Shown here in pieces: positions 1-13,000 of a stretch of DNA of 64,000 nucleotides. The notes under the pieces are model-generated. The model was not told the DNA's origin, made no database searches, and saw only the letters and a program-made list of their open reading frames with translations. Source of the DNA: Setaria digitata (lineage: Eukaryota > Nematoda > Chromadorea > Rhabditida > Setariidae); NCBI GenBank assembly GCA_003640385.1, contig RCAB01000034.1, positions 1 through 64,000 of the forward strand, in the 5' to 3' direction. A program made the translations under genes and the position numbers. Numbering within the stretch: position 1 is the first letter of the stretch; each line of letters begins with the position of its first letter.

Positions 1-1402
1 TGGAATTGGAGGATGAAGACCAGGAATGCATACATCACTGATACGCAACTCTTCCTTTATTCTCTTCCCCTCAGAATTATAACAGTAAAGGTACCTTCGA
101 AACGAACAAGCGAAACCCACAGAAACACCACCAGTAAAACTAGAATGACAGTACCTAAGGTGATCACAGACCAAAACTGCGTGGAGCTGTGTCACAACCA
201 TTTCTGACTAGGTAGAGCCACGATATGAAAAATCGCGTCTCGATGAATTATTAATTATTGGATGTGTGCCTACCCGATTGCCCAGCACTGTAGTGGAAGG
301 TGAAGGTATATTGTGAATGAGATTGAGTGGGTGAAAGCCGAGAATGGAGTTCGTCAAACAAGATGAGCAAATGTGGTAAACTGTACTTTTACCCAACAGT
401 TATTTGCAGACATAAAGACGTCTTTTGCGGAGCAAAAGTGAAATAACATAAGGTACAGGCAGTTCAGGTCCAACGCTACTCCATAAGTCTCAGAACTTCG
501 AAAAGAAAAATAACCGCCAATTCCAGGCGGTACCATCTGTAACATACCCAGGTCGATCCAACCGTCAGGCTATCCAAATTTCTTTAGAACCATTACAGAT
601 CCTTATCCCCAAAGGTTCCAAATAATTTCATATCCAGGAAAGCGAACGCCATAATTTGGTGGTTGTCGCGTTGAATCAGCGAAACAAATATATTTATTAC
701 TGTAAAAGCAAAAAACGCAACTTATATGAATTTATTCACAAAAACAATGGTACAATCCAAACATTATTCAGTTTAGTAAGTGAAACACCACGCACTATAA
801 TTACCCGGAATGGATCTAGGATTTTGCAATATCTCAGAAAATGTTGATTGATTATTTGAAATGAAAAATTTACATGTCATGAGAAAAATATACTGTTTAA
901 CTCAAATCCAACACAAGAGTGCCACAACTTGAAGTAAATGAGATGGAGTTAGGCAAGTACTGTAAATGCTTTCTGACAGTACTCTCATCCCCGACAGTCA
1001 CATAATACAACCGAAGAAATAAAAAGAAATAAAAACATTCTAACATATACTAGTACAAGACACAAAATCTGTTGGGAGTGGTGGATGGAGTTTTCTGACA
1101 TATTAAAGTAACAACATTTAATTTCTTCTATACTTTTGAAAGTTCTGATATGGAAGCATTAAAATCGAATGACTGTCACTAAGCAGACCAGATGCTAGTC
1201 TGATGAGGTGCAATGACACAAACAGTGGTAAAAGTAACTGAATCGAGACCAGGAATCGTGAATTCCACAAAAGGTTGATTAAGAGAGATAGTGGAGCAAA
1301 TCGACCGAACAGTTTCGAACATCGGTGACAATGCTGGTATACCATCGCTTTCACTACCGTACAAAATGCAGAAGCAAAAAACAAGTTAAGGAAGCGTATG
1401 TG
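1..1402. other. Unassigned sequence downstream of the tetraspanin gene
   Basis: This stretch holds no reading frame I can assign. The open frames are all under 90 codons, lack paired splice sites and resemble no family I know. It lies 3' of the minus-strand tetraspanin, so its right part probably contains that gene's 3' UTR. I did not find a convincing polyadenylation signal just past the stop. Confidence 0.4.
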
Positions 1403-4400
1403 CTAGACAGCAGGCTCGTAACCAACAAGATCAGACTGCTCCAAAACCCACTGCTGCGTTCGATTTTCAGCTGTCATTTTGGTTGGTGAAGTAGCGGCCA
1501 ACGAACGCCTTCGCTGTTTCTGCTTACTTTGCTGAGCTGCTACTGATGCTCCTGCAGTGAGTTTTAAACTGTTGAAAATCAGAACTGTTCTAAAACATAA
1601 TTGCTTCTAACCGAAACTTGTCGTGCTAGTCTTCACGATCACATGCCCAACAGAACAGAAGTAGTTGTTCTGCAGGATTAGAAAGTTGAAAAGAGTGTCA
1701 GACCAAATAGTTTCACAAATTCGACCGTCAAGAGGAAACGGACACAAATATGGGAGGCAACCAATTTGTGCAACAACTAACCTAATCATCTAGGCCTGTT
1801 TTCCAGTTTAATGATATCATCCGGAAATGTGTTTAATATGCTACAAAACATATTTCGATTAGCACTTGTTCTACAATAGCAGGAAATAATATTTACTACG
1901 AGAAATACTGTCCTAGAAAATTTCTTCCTCTGATAATTCTGATTTGTAAAAAGACAACTGTACTATGTCAATGAATTGAATACATAAGATAATGATACTT
2001 CAGAATACTCTATGCAATAAAAGAAAACTCACCGTTTGATATCCTTTGGTGCTGGCCTATTACCGAAGATGATGACTGTACGATGTGTTTCGATGGTGAA
2101 TTACTCGCTGGTCGACAATGTTTTCGATGTCGTCTTACGTCGCCATTCATTGAAGAGGGCTCATGCGGAGGTATTGTTGGCGGCGAATGCGACAAATTTG
2201 TTGCATTTAAGGCTGAATGTTTCTTTTCTGATGGAACAGTTAGTGACGGCTCTGTCACTTTGACAGATTCCAGTCCTACCTAGAATTTAGATTTTCTTCC
2301 CTTTTATTTCCAGCAACAAACAAACTTGAGATTTATACTTCAAGTGATCATGATCAGGAGATTTTTAAGTAAAACAGAATAACTCATCATCCTAACCATA
2401 TTTTCTGATAAACTTTTATGTAGAGTACTACCAGCCTCGGCCTCCTTTTGACTGCTAGCCAATTCTAGTGGTGTACGGAAATACTAAATATAATATAAAG
2501 GCCCCATTTTTAACCCGATGAAATTCATTAAAAAGCTTCATTAATGAGAGGACCAGTATGGAGGCAAATAAGCATGAGACAACTATTTAAATTGAAGAAT
2601 TGCAACAGACGAACATTGATGGCAGCTACACTATCGTCCGAATTCTGACCCGTGTTATGCCGTGGAGTATTTGTGGAACATTTGGGTTCAATACTATTAG
2701 TTGCAACAGCAACATCATACGGATCGCGGAAACGATTCCGTTCATTGCGCCGACGACGTCGTTCGCAACGGCGAGCTTCACGTTTCAACAAATATCGTTG
2801 GTGATCAATTTGCTTGGCCAGTATATTTGATAAACATACGGATATACACTGCAAGCATCTTGTACATCACTCTTGTAGAAAAAATATTTCGTGGAATTTC
2901 TGCACAAGAGTGCTTACGAATAGGTCACTGGTCGTTTTCTATAAATATGGCGTTCTACATCAATATATCATAAAACTCAGAGTAAGAAAAGTCTTAACAA
3001 CAATTTTCCAAAAGCAAAACACACAACAGGAATAATGACGATAGCGACAGCGGCACCAACATGCACGGCATGACTTTCAAAAAGTATTCGTAGTGGCTGC
3101 AAGCAACCTCGTGTATGCAAATCAGCTTCCAACTCCTGGGGTCGCTTTGTCTGCGCGTTTTGCCAACATTGCAGTGACCGCATCGCTGGCAATAAGGGAT
3201 TAGTAGAACCAGCGGCAGCTTCCGATACCTGTTATTTTTCACGGCAAGAATTGATTTCTAATTGTCAGTACGATAAGTGTTCTATCAATATATACAGTAA
3301 GTTGTCAAACTGAATACAAGAAATATATGAGTAGTTAAGGAAAATAGTCTGTCAGGATCGAAGCGTACCACAGATCGTTTGCAGCAGCTGAATGGCACTC
3401 CACACCTTTCTGGATAAGGATTTGCTGGATTGCAATTAAACTGATCAGACAACTGCCAGTCTCGATAACCCTGTGAAGCTGATGACACACCACAGCATTC
3501 AAGCTACAATATCATAGATACTAAGTCATCGAGAACGGATGATAAGAAGACTAATATACATTCTTAACGTCACTTCTCTCTTTCCCTTTTAACCCTAAAC
3601 AGCCAAGTTTCAGCTCACGAATTATATTCGAGAATACTTTTAACAACTTTTTAAGAACCATTAATGTGAACTTTAATATATAGCGATAACCACTGAAGTT
3701 TGAAAGCACATGAAATACAGGAAAAAATTACCTGCTCTTGAATATAATCGACAAAATCAGCTAAATTTCTGTTGGTATGGTAATTTTTAACTGAATAAAT
3801 GAGTATACTATGTGCCGAAAGGCCTTCCGTCGTATCAGAATAGAATAACATAAACAGTAAAAATGTGAATATTACAGTGATAATATAACAGAAAAAAACA
3901 CTGAGCGCGAACTGAAATTTCAAAAGTGAATGAATTAGGGAAAAAAGTTGCCGTTAGAGATTTCGAGAAAGAATTTAAACATTCAAAATACTAAAGTAAG
4001 CAATTAAGAAAACTTTTTTTTCGAAGTTTGAAAGTTTGAAAAAAAGCAAGTTTGAAGATCAGACGAACCGTTTTGAGCAATGCAACATTATCTCTCAAAG
4101 CACCAAGGGATCCCATTAGTGAAACAATACATATGGCAAGCCCAATTATGGTGAGAAGAACAGCCGGATTCAGGAATACATCAGCCCATTCAGCAATTGG
4201 CCGTGGATCTTTTATGCACAGATAAACACCGAGTGCCAAACATGTTACACCGATAAGCTGAAACTCAGAGTTATGGGTCATTTCCTGAAGAACTATAATG
4301 ACTCATGAAGTATTGAAAAATACAATACATCCAGAAGTTTAACCTGATTTGGCAGTTTCCTTAGAATCAAATCAATCAATTTTAGTTTTAACTTGGAATC

Positions 4401-4781
4401 TACATTCCCTTTTCAGAAATCTCAAAAGATAACAATTAATTTAAAGAGAATGAACTATTAATGCCAAAAATCGAGATCCGGAACAATTCTGTTTCATTTT
4501 TTAGCTTAAGATTTAATCTTAGCTCCTTGTTTCGATTATCAATTTATCTTCTGATCTGATTTAAAGCCATCGGCAAACACTTCTGCAAACAGAGCAAGCA
4601 CCACTGAATCATATGAACGTACAAAGACTAAGAAATTTGCAATGAAACAGAGCCATTTGAGGGGCGCACAGATTTCTTGGCGGGGCTTACGTTTCTTCGG
4701 TTCGTTTAATAAATGCTTGCTATGATTCTGATTGATGGCCGTCGGCTGCAGGCCAAAACGGCCGTACTCCACCGACGGCAT
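1403..4781 (-). CDS. tsp-14: TspanC8-class tetraspanin, TSP-14-like
   Basis: Four-pass membrane scaffold. TspanC8 tetraspanins bind ADAM10/Kuzbanian and control its traffic, and C. elegans TSP-14 promotes Notch and BMP signalling (family knowledge). Eight exons read on the minus strand: 4781-4623, 4257-4069, 3911-3732, 3503-3369, 3228-3025, 2848-2630, 2279-2033 and 1551-1403. All phases agree and give about 493 residues. Transmembrane segments 1 and 2 lie in exons 1-2, segment 3 in exon 3 and segment 4 across exons 5-6. The large loop has the CCG motif in exon 4 and the TspanC8 signature ERCGVPFSCC, then QC and GC in exon 5, eight cysteines in all. After segment 4 comes an unusually long, basic then Ser/Gln-rich tail ending SDLVGYEPAV. 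Start ATG 4781 was chosen as the first ATG after an acceptor near 4822, but the frame stays open up to that acceptor, so an upstream coding exon is possible. The end of exon 6 is the least certain boundary. Confidence 0.9.
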
Positions 4782-7700
4782 CAGAAGACGCTCCTTCTCC
4801 ACTCTAATCAAAAATGTGAGCCTGAAAAAGTCCAATTTAATCGAACAAATTCCTGAGTCAAGATTACCAGTTAAATGGCAAAGAAAATCGAATGATCACT
4901 ATTAGAGAGGTTCGTCTTCAAGAATAACAATGAGAAAGGTAACAATTCCTGATCGATACAGTAGTAAACATTGTATTTACTTGACATAGCGTCATTTAGG
5001 TGAATATGCGATAAAGCTAAAAGACACATTTTCGATAGTCAGTGGCCGGTTTGTCAGGAGAATTACTGCTTTTTAAATCTGTATTTGTTTATAAATGTGT
5101 ATCTGTATGTGATCCAGAACTAGTGACATTCACTTTACAGTAAACAAACATCATCCAATTAGAAAGAGAAGGAACACTATATCATTCCAGCAGGAGATAA
5201 AATTCACCCTTTGCTTGAAGATAATTTACCGAACAATCAAACTGCTCAAACACCGAAACGAAAGGAAATTTTATAAACTAACTTTGCTCTTTGAATAAAC
5301 TGAGACGAATAATTAATGAAATGATCTTGAACCGATTCCTGTAGGACCTATTCATTTTATAATCGACCTAAACTTTCTGTTTCAGAAGTCATTAGTCAAA
5401 TTAGTATTTAAATTGTTCCCACTGATGCTTGAGCTAGTAGGAAACTCTTTACTGAGACATATCCATTCCCGCCGAAGTTTGAAGCCACATACAATATCGT
5501 CATATATACAAGGAATGAATTATATTTATATAGCACCTGATTTAAAATTCTTAAAATATCAATTATTTTTACAGATTTTCTTTAGAAACTCAGTTCCCTA
5601 GAAAGTACAGAAAAGCCTCTGCCAGAAACAAATGTTCACTACGTAGACATTCTTAGCATCTCTGTGATCGACATGTCATTACGACAACATATTACGCTCT
5701 TTGATAATTTAGAACTAGAGATAATAATGGAAGTAGCTGTGAAAGTAATTATTATTCTTATTACATATACTTCCACTCTACTAAACTTATGGTCCAATAA
5801 ACTTCTTCAGATTCATTTTCTTACAGCAATGCAAAATGCAAAATGAAAAAAAATTAAGATGAGAAAGATCAAAGCAGGAAGGTAAATGCTCTAGAATTGT
5901 TTGTGGACTTTACTTTTTTGTGAATTATGCTTCCTCCAAATGTTTGCATACTGAAGAATTATACTATTTTAAGTTACCATAGAATGCACACCATGGGAAG
6001 AATAAAAACTTAACATAGATACTGTACAAACTTTGAAGATAACGTTGACACTAAAATTTGGACTAATCAGAATGAAGTGCTTTTTCACTCAGCGCAACAT
6101 GTCTCCGAAACGGTACGTTGAATGAGGGCTACAGTTAGAACAACTTGCAATAACTGTCTATTCCTGCAGTTCTGCAACAACGTTCAAGAGAGATGGATGA
6201 TCGATGATCACTTTATAGCGTCACGAGGCTTGCTGCAAATCTTCGGAAAAAGAAATAGGATTTTTTCTTCAAATTTCGGCATAGCTCAATAAAAAAAAAG
6301 TTCCAAATACGGACTGCAAAATCTTCACGCTTCTTTCTTCATTCTTTTTTTTTTTTTTTTTACACATTAATTTCATGGAACAACAAAATTTGTGAGCGGT
6401 ACCACGGAAATGAATTAAATTTAATATCCTCACTGACCTTCACAGATTAATAAACGAACTTATAGTCGAGCTCAAACTACAAAGTTGGAATGTTTTTTAG
6501 AACATTTCTACACAATCGCTATGGATATGATGCTGTAGAAAATGTGGAATAGAATGAATTTTTGGTTAAATTTAGAGATTTATGTCAGTTTAAAGATGCA
6601 TTTAGTAAACATGCAAAAACGATGAAGAGATGCGGTGAAACTTATCTTTAAACATCTACAAAAAAAATGAGATAATATGATAACCAGCATAATTGTTCCC
6701 TGATTTTAAAATAAACTGTGAGAAACAATTACAATGCAGAAATTCAACAGTAAGCATCAGTAAACAAAGTTACCTAACAATCATATTCTGAATTTGAATG
6801 AAAATACAGTACAAAAAATTTCGGTGTTAAAATTCCAACGATTTTGTAAATAGAGATAGTGAGTGCTAATTTTATGAAGCAATGCAAATCAACGATTACT
6901 AATGCATTTTACTGCAACATTGTGATCTTCAAGTATGGCTCTGAATTACGGAAGAAATTTTTTTCTAACATATGAACAATGTCCTCTGCAACAAAGAAGG
7001 AGATGGTAAACCAACTAATTTCAAGCTCCACCTTTTCTCCTGTACAGAAAGGTAAACTATGCAGTAGAGTCACATATCGACTTCAAACCTCCTATTGTTT
7101 GAAAACTCCAAAACACTCGAAAACAAAATATGCGAACATTGTCAATTATTATATTTGAAGGAATGAGTTACGGTGTTAAGTTAGACTTGCTGAACACAAA
7201 TAATATCAAGCGCAGTAAAACGAATAGGTCCAAACCATATAAAATCCGTATAAGAACTGGAACAATTTATTTCAAAACGAAAAAAGGGAACAGTAACATT
7301 GACTAATTGAGGAGTTTTGTTGATAAATTGAAAAGGATGCATAGGACTTGAGCAAAAAGAAAAAGTTGGAAGAATGGACAAAAGTGGACAGTGATATGAA
7401 GAGATAAGATCTTCCACTTTGTGTTGTCAAAATATGAAGGAAAAAATATCTTGCAGCAGTAACATTCATTTAAAAATTTTCGTTCTCTTCTTTCAACCAA
7501 AATTGCCTTTTTACAACGATGAAGTATAAAAGTCGTTTCTAACCAATTTTTTGTCATCTCTTCCTTTTTCATCTCTCGCCGCTCTTTCTCGACGACGAGG
7601 AAGGTCGAATTTCACACCGCTAAAAGTTAATCTCTCAAAAATTTCTTCTTTCAAATTGAACTGGAGAAAGAGATCGAAATAATGCTGAGTGAAGGATAAC

Positions 7701-9408
7701 GTATGCATATAGAGGAAGGAGCAGAGAGGCACTGAATTTGTTTTTCAACATCGTTCTAATGAATGTTAACAAATGAAAAAAAGGTTTTTCTCTTGTTAAC
7801 TTTACCTTAGTTGGATTTTTGGTGTGGCATTAAAATTTAAAATTGGAAGTCATCCATGAAGACCAGTGCTGATTTAACATCCACTTCCATTTCTATGACT
7901 TGAAAACCTAAGCACATCATACCGTACAACCGGAGGCAAAAAATTTGACCAAAATGATAAAAGCAAATTAAGAAGTTTGACGAAAAGATACACTATTCCC
8001 ATAAATTGAAAAACTGGGAAAACGAAAAACAGGTTCCTAGAAAAAAATGATTTTACTTTTCATGATTTCATACGTAGAAGCACCGCGGGGTATTTTTTTT
8101 ATGTTTTTACAGTAACAAATACTTCATCTTATTAATTGTTAACTCATTAGTTATTCATCCACACTCGAATTTAAAGTAAATGTAATTCATGATAAAGAAA
8201 CTTACTACGAAAGACATTGCTGACGGTAATAAATAGAATCAAGAGAAAGTTAGCCAGAAGAGACTCCGCCGAATCAGCTCACCCATCCTCCTACCAAAAT
8301 GAATTGATCGAAGAAGACTGCACAACAACAAAAACTAAATTATAAAGAATTTAAAACGCAACTACTTTCAAAATTACCGGGAAGAACTTTGTTTTTGCTC
8401 CCGAAAAGGACTAAAAAACTTTTTAGGATTTGGAACAACACACATTCGAAAAACTTTTCCAGAATGTCACTCTAGCAGTTTAAATAATGATACAGAGAGA
8501 TTCGCATTTGAAATGAAAAATATGAACCAGTATGGTGCACATTAGAGGTAGTCGCTTTACAATATTGCCATCTTTACAGTGCCATCACTATTATTAGACT
8601 ACGTAGCACTGCAGTTTCGAGGGCCAAATAATCAACCGCAGCGACACACTCAAATCGCGTCCCTTCTCTCTCTCTCCCCGCTTCCCTCCATATGAATCCC
8701 ATATTTATTATTCCCAATATCCGAAGAGGGTAGATAGGTAAACATACTAACCATGAATAGTAAATAATCACGATGTTTCATTCGAAACAGTCAACTCAAG
8801 TACAAGGAACAGAAATCATCAGAATGCTAGTTCGAGGGTGATTCGGATTGAAAGATTTAAAACTCGTCCTTTTATGTCTAAGAAGAAATAATGAACAGAT
8901 TTATACCTATCTGTTAGACAACTTTTTGAGCCACTAACACAAAAAGGCCTCAAAAGATGAATTTAGTAGGTGCTTTTGGAGAGCATGCAAGTAAACACAT
9001 TTAATTTTATATTGATACTATGATGAATTGTCCGATATTTGTCTCTCTGGATTGATTATAAATTCTTCAAATACGAGGAAAAAATTAAAGCTGTGCAATA
9101 AATTGAAGGTATCTCAAGTTTACACAAATTCAAATGAAGCTTGGGAAGAAGAAGCATAAAGAAATGGAAATATTGTTTGCTACCCAAAATTACTGCGGAA
9201 AGAGAACAGAAGAACGTTTAACCGGTACGTATGGATTTGAGAGGACAAAACTGGGGCAGGCATAAAAGCGACACATAGATGTTGTTTAACCGGATTTCTA
9301 ACAGTGCAGAATGCGGAAAAGAGGAGGGTTCCATTGTCCTCATTACATTTTTTCAGTTTTGTCATTCAGCAGAACTTCTGAACATACACGCGCAAAATAT
9401 TTTAAAAT
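4782..9408. other. Gene-poor intergenic DNA, left part
   Basis: AT-rich sequence with many A and T runs and no supported gene. It is upstream of the tetraspanin and may hold its regulatory DNA. I found no family match in any frame. Confidence 0.4.
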
Positions 9409-9561
9409 TCTCAAAGTGTATATTGTCACTGCTGCGGTTAAGAAGCTCGTAGTTGGATTTGCGTCTCAGGACTTGGTCCATCCATTGGATGAGAACTGGG
9501 CCTCTAGGCCAATATTGCCAGTTTTCCCTACGTTACCTTGATCAGTTGCGTAGGGTGGCCT
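9409..9561 (+). pseudogene. Fragment of 18S rRNA (around the V4 region)
   Basis: About 150 bases match the well-known small-subunit rRNA stretch that begins near CTCAAAGTGTATAT, runs through the near-universal core AAGCTCGTAGTTGGAT (9441 onward) and continues through the nematode-like segments CTCAGGACTTGGTCCA and CTCTAGGCCAAT to GCGTAGGGTGGCC. The similarity stops abruptly at both ends, with ordinary AT-rich DNA outside. There is an A-to-G change in the normally invariant GTTAAAAAGCTCG, giving GTTAAGAAGCTCG. It is therefore a dispersed, non-functional fragment and not a working rRNA gene. The open frames crossing it are spurious. Confidence 0.85.
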
Positions 9562-9839
9562 CAAAAAATAGGTAAGTAAAACTACAGCATAAGTAAGAAA
9601 ACATGAAAACACTGCACAGATTTGGCATAATAGAAAATACTGTATACTACATATAAGTTCCAACCTAGTAGATTTTATACCTTGACCAATTAGGGACAAA
9701 AATTTTGGTTCAATGGCTTTAGAATTCTATTGCAATTTACTTATTTTAACTTATCAAATGATGGCCACTGTATCAAGAATCAAAGTTCGAACTGACAAAT
9801 TAAAACACAACAGGAAGTTTTTAACCCTGCTGGCTGCAG

Positions 9840-10061
9840 AATCAAATATTCGTTTCAACGATGTTTCTGTCAGTAGAAGAAATGTATAGACGACGGGAAA
9901 AAATACGAAAGACGAAACTTCATGAAAATAAACAATTGAAAAATAACCAGGAACAGATTGGACCAGCTCTTGAATGCTTCGCGCTCGACGATGGCAGAAA
10001 CGGTGACGATGATGACAGCGACACCGAGGGTGCTGCAAGTGAAGTAGGAAGGCAAAAATGA
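9840..10061 (+). CDS. Candidate small acidic/basic protein or terminal exon
   Basis: A good acceptor (pyrimidine-containing tract ending GGCTGCAG, 9832-9839) is followed by an open frame whose first ATG is at 9861 and whose stop ends at 10061. From the ATG it encodes 66 residues: a highly basic, helical-looking N-terminal half rich in Arg/Lys (YRRREKIRKTKLHENKQ) and a very acidic tail (DDGRNGDDDDSDTEGAASE). Such charge segregation is unusual for random AT-rich sequence. The frame is also open back to the acceptor in phase 0, so it could be the last exon of a longer plus-strand gene or a trans-spliced one-exon gene. I do not recognise a family. The antisense open frame here looks like a shadow. 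Confidence 0.35.
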   Translation, partial: NQIFVSTMFLSVEEMYRRREKIRKTKLHENKQLKNNQEQIGPALECFALDDGRNGDDDDSDTEGAASEVGRQK

Positions 10062-13000
10062 AGTAGTACTTCAAGCAACCACCCACGATTGCTTAGTGAT
10101 TCATTGCTTGAGGAAAGTTTTCCAAATTTTGGCCTCCATGATTGTCTGGTCCGAATCCACTGGAAACTCCCTCTAAATTAACAAGAGAGTATGAAATCAG
10201 CTACTGCACTAATACCAGTAAGAACGAAAGGATAACGTTAATTCCGGTATCGTAAAATGAGCAAGCAAACTGGTGATACTACAAACTTAAATACAACTTT
10301 ATTGATTAGTTCGGCGGTATCAGCCTGCCCACTGAGTCTCCATAAGTTTTCAACACGCTGAAATTACTGCTCCCATTTTCTTTCCTTCTCATGCTACTTT
10401 AAAAAAAACAGCTGCAGTTATGTTTCATGTTCACTTTTTTAACAATTCCAACCCACCTTAACCTTAACTGGTTGAAACAAATATTTTTTCCGGTGGCGTC
10501 TGAACACGGAGTAAGGACTAGTCCTAAACATTTCGAAAATTTACAGACAGATGGGTTAGATGATAAATCGATACCGGGCTTCGTAAGGATATTTCAACAA
10601 CCCGTGACAGTGCGTAGCACAATACAGTTGACAGTTTAAAAATTTCACGAACTTCTTTGGTATTTCAGGACTCTGTCCTTCAACAAATATAGCAACTATT
10701 ATGATTTAATCCGCAAAATGCAAAAATTTGATGCATAACATTTCGTATCAGGAGGGAGATAGAAATGTGTTTTTGGAAAGGCATGAAGGATGATTACGGA
10801 GTTTTTCAGTTTACCAGGCGGATATATGTCTCCGAATGTTTCAGAGAAAAGAGGTCATTCGCAGATGGATAGATGGCCTCTTTACTAAAATATTCCATCT
10901 CTCTAATCGGTCATTTTGTAGTCCCCGTAAAATTTAAAACTTACATCCAACATGAAAATTCGATTAAGCTCTACATAAATGACGGAAGTGCGTGATTACG
11001 CTGGAATATAACAAGTAGACGTGATAAAGAAATGAAAATTTAAGAAAATGAAAGCGCTCATTTACAGAATACAGTACGCCCCACGGATGTATTTTCTACC
11101 ACCAGTCTCTACCATTTTGATTTTATGCTCCTTTATAACATTTTAACTAATGCGACCTATTTCCGTTTTTACTATTTTCCACATTTCATCCATCACTTCA
11201 TTTACAATTTGGATTAATCTAGTAAATTCTATTTGTTACACGTCTTTCCATTTCATCAATTCTTCGTGATATCTTTGATCACATATGGCGCACATGCGTA
11301 TCGAACGACGTCAATAAGTCTCATTTCTGCACTGTACATGTAACATACGTACTCAAATTTGACAATATCATTTTAAAAAAAAACCCACATTATAATGTAA
11401 ACAAACGATGATTTGTTTAAATCAGTTGATGAGGGAAAATTCTTTAAAGGCGAACTGCGCGAGACTGATAACTATAAATTCGTGACATGACACACCAACA
11501 AATGAAGCAATCGCAAAAGACAGAGTGCACCATCTATCTCACTAAGGAATTTCTAAATTTGGACTCAGTTTTCTGGCTTCAATGGTTTCTAATTCTTCCA
11601 TGGCAAGGCTGTATCAGTGTGATTTGTGGTATATGCTCCTTTTAAATATATTTTGAGAGATTTCATAAAAAGTTTTCCTTTTTTATCACAGACTGCTACA
11701 AAAGACTTAAAAAGAAAAAAAAATGCGATGAAAACACTATTAATTCAATAGTAAGAAATGATTGATGCAGTCTGTTTAATGAGAGTTAGAAAGACAATCT
11801 GGATGAAGCATAATATTGCGTAAGGGTATATTTTATTTTATAATTTCAATATAATATACTTGATAAATTATAGGTGTACTGATAGGGACTTCATAAGTTG
11901 AAATATAAGTATGGGAAAGCACTAACGGGTTTTTTGTAATGTATTATGGATAGATAGGACTACTGGTAACGAGGCCATCTAGTATAATTTCGGGAGGTTT
12001 AAGTTCATTATAGGAGATCGATACACGACACTTCTCCCGTTTGCGAGTGGATACGTCGTCAGAGAGAGACATGCTGAATAAACAGACTGGCCTGAGATGT
12101 ACGGAAACAATTATATTCAAAGTGCAATCATAAACTACACTAGGAACAGAATTACACAAATGAAAAGTCGGAAGGTTCGAAAATGTAAGTGTCGTTATCG
12201 GGTTTGGCAATTGCTAGAAAGCCTGGAGCAGACTGCTACAACTGGTAATCTGAGCAGTGAGAAAAAGAACGGAATGGAAGGTGATTTTGCGTGTCCCATG
12301 GCTTCTAAAGCATTCCAAAGGCAAAGGTGGCGTAGATTCGAACTGGAGACAACGAAAAATGGAGATTCTTTACTTTGCTGAAATGTTCAATGTTGGAAGG
12401 TCTTTTGCGGAAGGATTCAAAAGACAGGAATCAGAAAGGACAATGAAAGAAGGGACGGAACAACCTATGTTCTATGAACGGTTCCTAATGATAATGTGAA
12501 GGGAAACAGGTACAGAGAGGGACAGAGAAAAAGGGGACGAGGGAAAGCGGTACATTCAACATTAAAGTGGTAAGAGAGCCGAGCTGGTGGGAATTTCACT
12601 TTTTGAGGTAAAGGTAGGAACAGGAAGAGGGGAAGTGCCACGGTGTATGGGCACCCTGAAAGAGAGGAGTGATTGCAAGTTGCAGAGGTGCGTCGAGAGT
12701 TGTGGACTGGAAGGATGCAGTGCCGAAAGAAGAAGCACAGTTAGCGGCGGTACGAGGATTCTTTCTATTTATGCAAGATGGCAGCAGATGCAGGAAAGGA
12801 TAGAATGATGAATGGGACATCTGTTCTGGAACTGACAACCATCTGTAAGAAGGGAAGGTGACCAGCGGCCTTCTCAGCACGACAAACACGGAAACCCGAG
12901 TGTTCCTTGGAAACCCTGTCTCGCATTCGTTAGCGACGTGGCGGTGAGGAGCGAAGTGTTCCGTTCGCCATCATCGTTCTTTTGGATATCGAATGCAGTC

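Noticed and set aside
2036..2283. Plus-strand frames of 66-75 codons
   Set aside because: They are antisense shadows of tetraspanin exon 7, whose splice sites and phase fit the minus-strand gene.
2994..3242. Alternative frame over tetraspanin exon 5 that also stays open
   Set aside because: The other frame carries the loop cysteines and the fourth membrane segment and fits the flanking phases.
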